A stretch of 64,000 bases of DNA from Phascolomyces articulosus. Its lineage: Eukaryota; Mucoromycota; Mucoromycetes; Mucorales; Lichtheimiaceae. Each line of letters opens with the position of its first letter. Position 1 is the stretch's first letter. Where the stretch lies: assembly GCA_025677815.1 (NCBI GenBank), contig JAIXMP010000005.1:496001-560000 (forward strand), given 5' to 3'. The notes below the pieces were generated by a model. The model was given only the letters and a program-made list of their open reading frames with translations, did no database searches and was not told the origin of the DNA. The position numbers were made by a program, and so were the translations under genes. Below, piece by piece: positions 63,401 through 64,000 of this stretch.

Positions 63401-64000
63401 GTGGTATCGTTGAAGTGACACTCCAAGATCAGCAAGTAAACTCACTTGTAAGCGTCCTTGGTTCTGTGGGTGGTTTAATAACATTACTGGTTGCATTTGA
63501 TAACTTTTTCTTTGGAAGTAGACCACGGTAAGTCTAATAATACTTAAAAAAATGTATGTTACTAGATACGTTTGCATAATTGCTAATTAAAATGAGTCAA
63601 AACAAATCGTTTGCTTACATATAGATCTCCATGGGGAATCTTACATCGTGTATTTCCAAGAAATCACAAGTCATCATTTGAAAATACGTTGCGCGACAAA
63701 TTTGGTTTTTTGAATAGGCCAATTCCGTTTGTACACCCAGTCCACCCTCGCTTTGTTGATGAATACGATAATTTGAAAAGAGGCGATCATGGATTATTGA
63801 TTTTACCCACGACAACACCACTATCAAAAAATAGCCAAGAGCATAATAAAAAAATAATAGAACATGAAAATTATGGTGACCAAATCAACAATGAAAAAAC
63901 AGTACTTCATCTTGATAATGTATCTTATAGCTACAATGGTGAAGAGAGTTACATTTATGGTAACAGCTCTAGCTGCACACAAATTCCAACCACAGCACTG
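60441..64000 (+). CDS. Kelch-like secreted/membrane protein (at least 8 exons; 3' end outside the window)
   Basis: Exons: 60441-61222, 61328-61497, 61612-61647, 61757-61948, 62059-62359, 62460-62682, 62782-63527, 63625-64000 (open at the edge, 942 codons so far). The ATG at 60441 gives a clear signal peptide (ILWVFLILHLFLLTYY). The ectodomain has kelch/propeller-type strands: AATFMRNNTFYIWGGQGYY, RVLFFGGYRNTQWEQ and NIYIAGGIIGDSN. Membrane helices follow at about 451-473 (GAIAGIVISSVVAAILTCFF), 510-527 and 788-810 (LVSVLGSVGGLITLLVAF), so the chain crosses the membrane several times. The later domain (GTLDINVTYSIKHEAG onward) is unassigned. The end of the sixth exon is the least certain junction: the GTAATA donor at 62683 keeps phase, but the GIILIQFCLVVLNYV stretch it adds is unusual. 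Function unknown; cell-surface role inferred. Confidence 0.78.

Noticed and set aside
1..64000. CRISPR arrays, phage, bacterial operons, rRNA genes
   Set aside because: None of their signatures is present; gene structure throughout is eukaryotic with spliceosomal introns.

Overview
The window looks like nuclear DNA of a Mucoromycota (Mucorales-type) fungus. It is AT-rich, with many short GT..AG introns (often GTAAG..TATAG or TTTAG), long homopolymer and microsatellite tracts, and typically fungal genes: Ras-responsive adenylate cyclase, IML2, a DUF2421-type membrane protein, FRE and CTR metal transport. No prokaryotic operons, phage genes, CRISPR arrays, rRNA or convincing tRNA were seen. The genus cannot be fixed from sequence alone.

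Layout. 0.2-7.4 kb (+): a complete 10-exon adenylate cyclase (RA, LRR, PP2C-like and cyclase domains). 8.6-16.6 kb (+): two tandem paralogous Ste20/FRAY (OSR1/SPAK-like) kinases that lack an obvious CCT domain but each carry four RFx(V/I/L) motifs in the tail. 17.2-20.0 kb (-): a HAD/'Swiss Army Knife'-type protein and an unrecognised 174-aa protein. 20.5-24.1 kb: decayed or frameshifted genes (a nuclease-fold-like Mucorales family and an RRM remnant). 24.4 kb (+): COX17. 25.8-28.1 kb (-): an amino acid permease. 28.1-39.5 kb: an 11.4-kb AT-rich stretch without a convincing gene, apart from a small coding-like island at 36.5-37.9 kb. 39.5-45.0 kb: a ferric/cupric reductase (+), a class I aminotransferase (-) and a CTR copper transporter (-). 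47.4-50.8 kb (+): IML2/TTC39. 51.2-56.1 kb (-): an 11-exon ArAE/DUF2421 membrane protein. 56.1-60.4 kb: gene-poor, with a second relic of the nuclease-like family. 60.4-64.0 kb (+): a kelch-like secreted/membrane protein running off the window.

Two functional themes stand out. Signalling: cAMP production lies next to a duplicated FRAY kinase pair. Copper/iron: a surface metalloreductase and a high-affinity copper importer lie 3 kb apart, and the copper chaperone COX17 is 15 kb away. All exon structures were assembled by eye from splice consensus and reading-frame continuity. They are internally phase-consistent but not transcript-verified.
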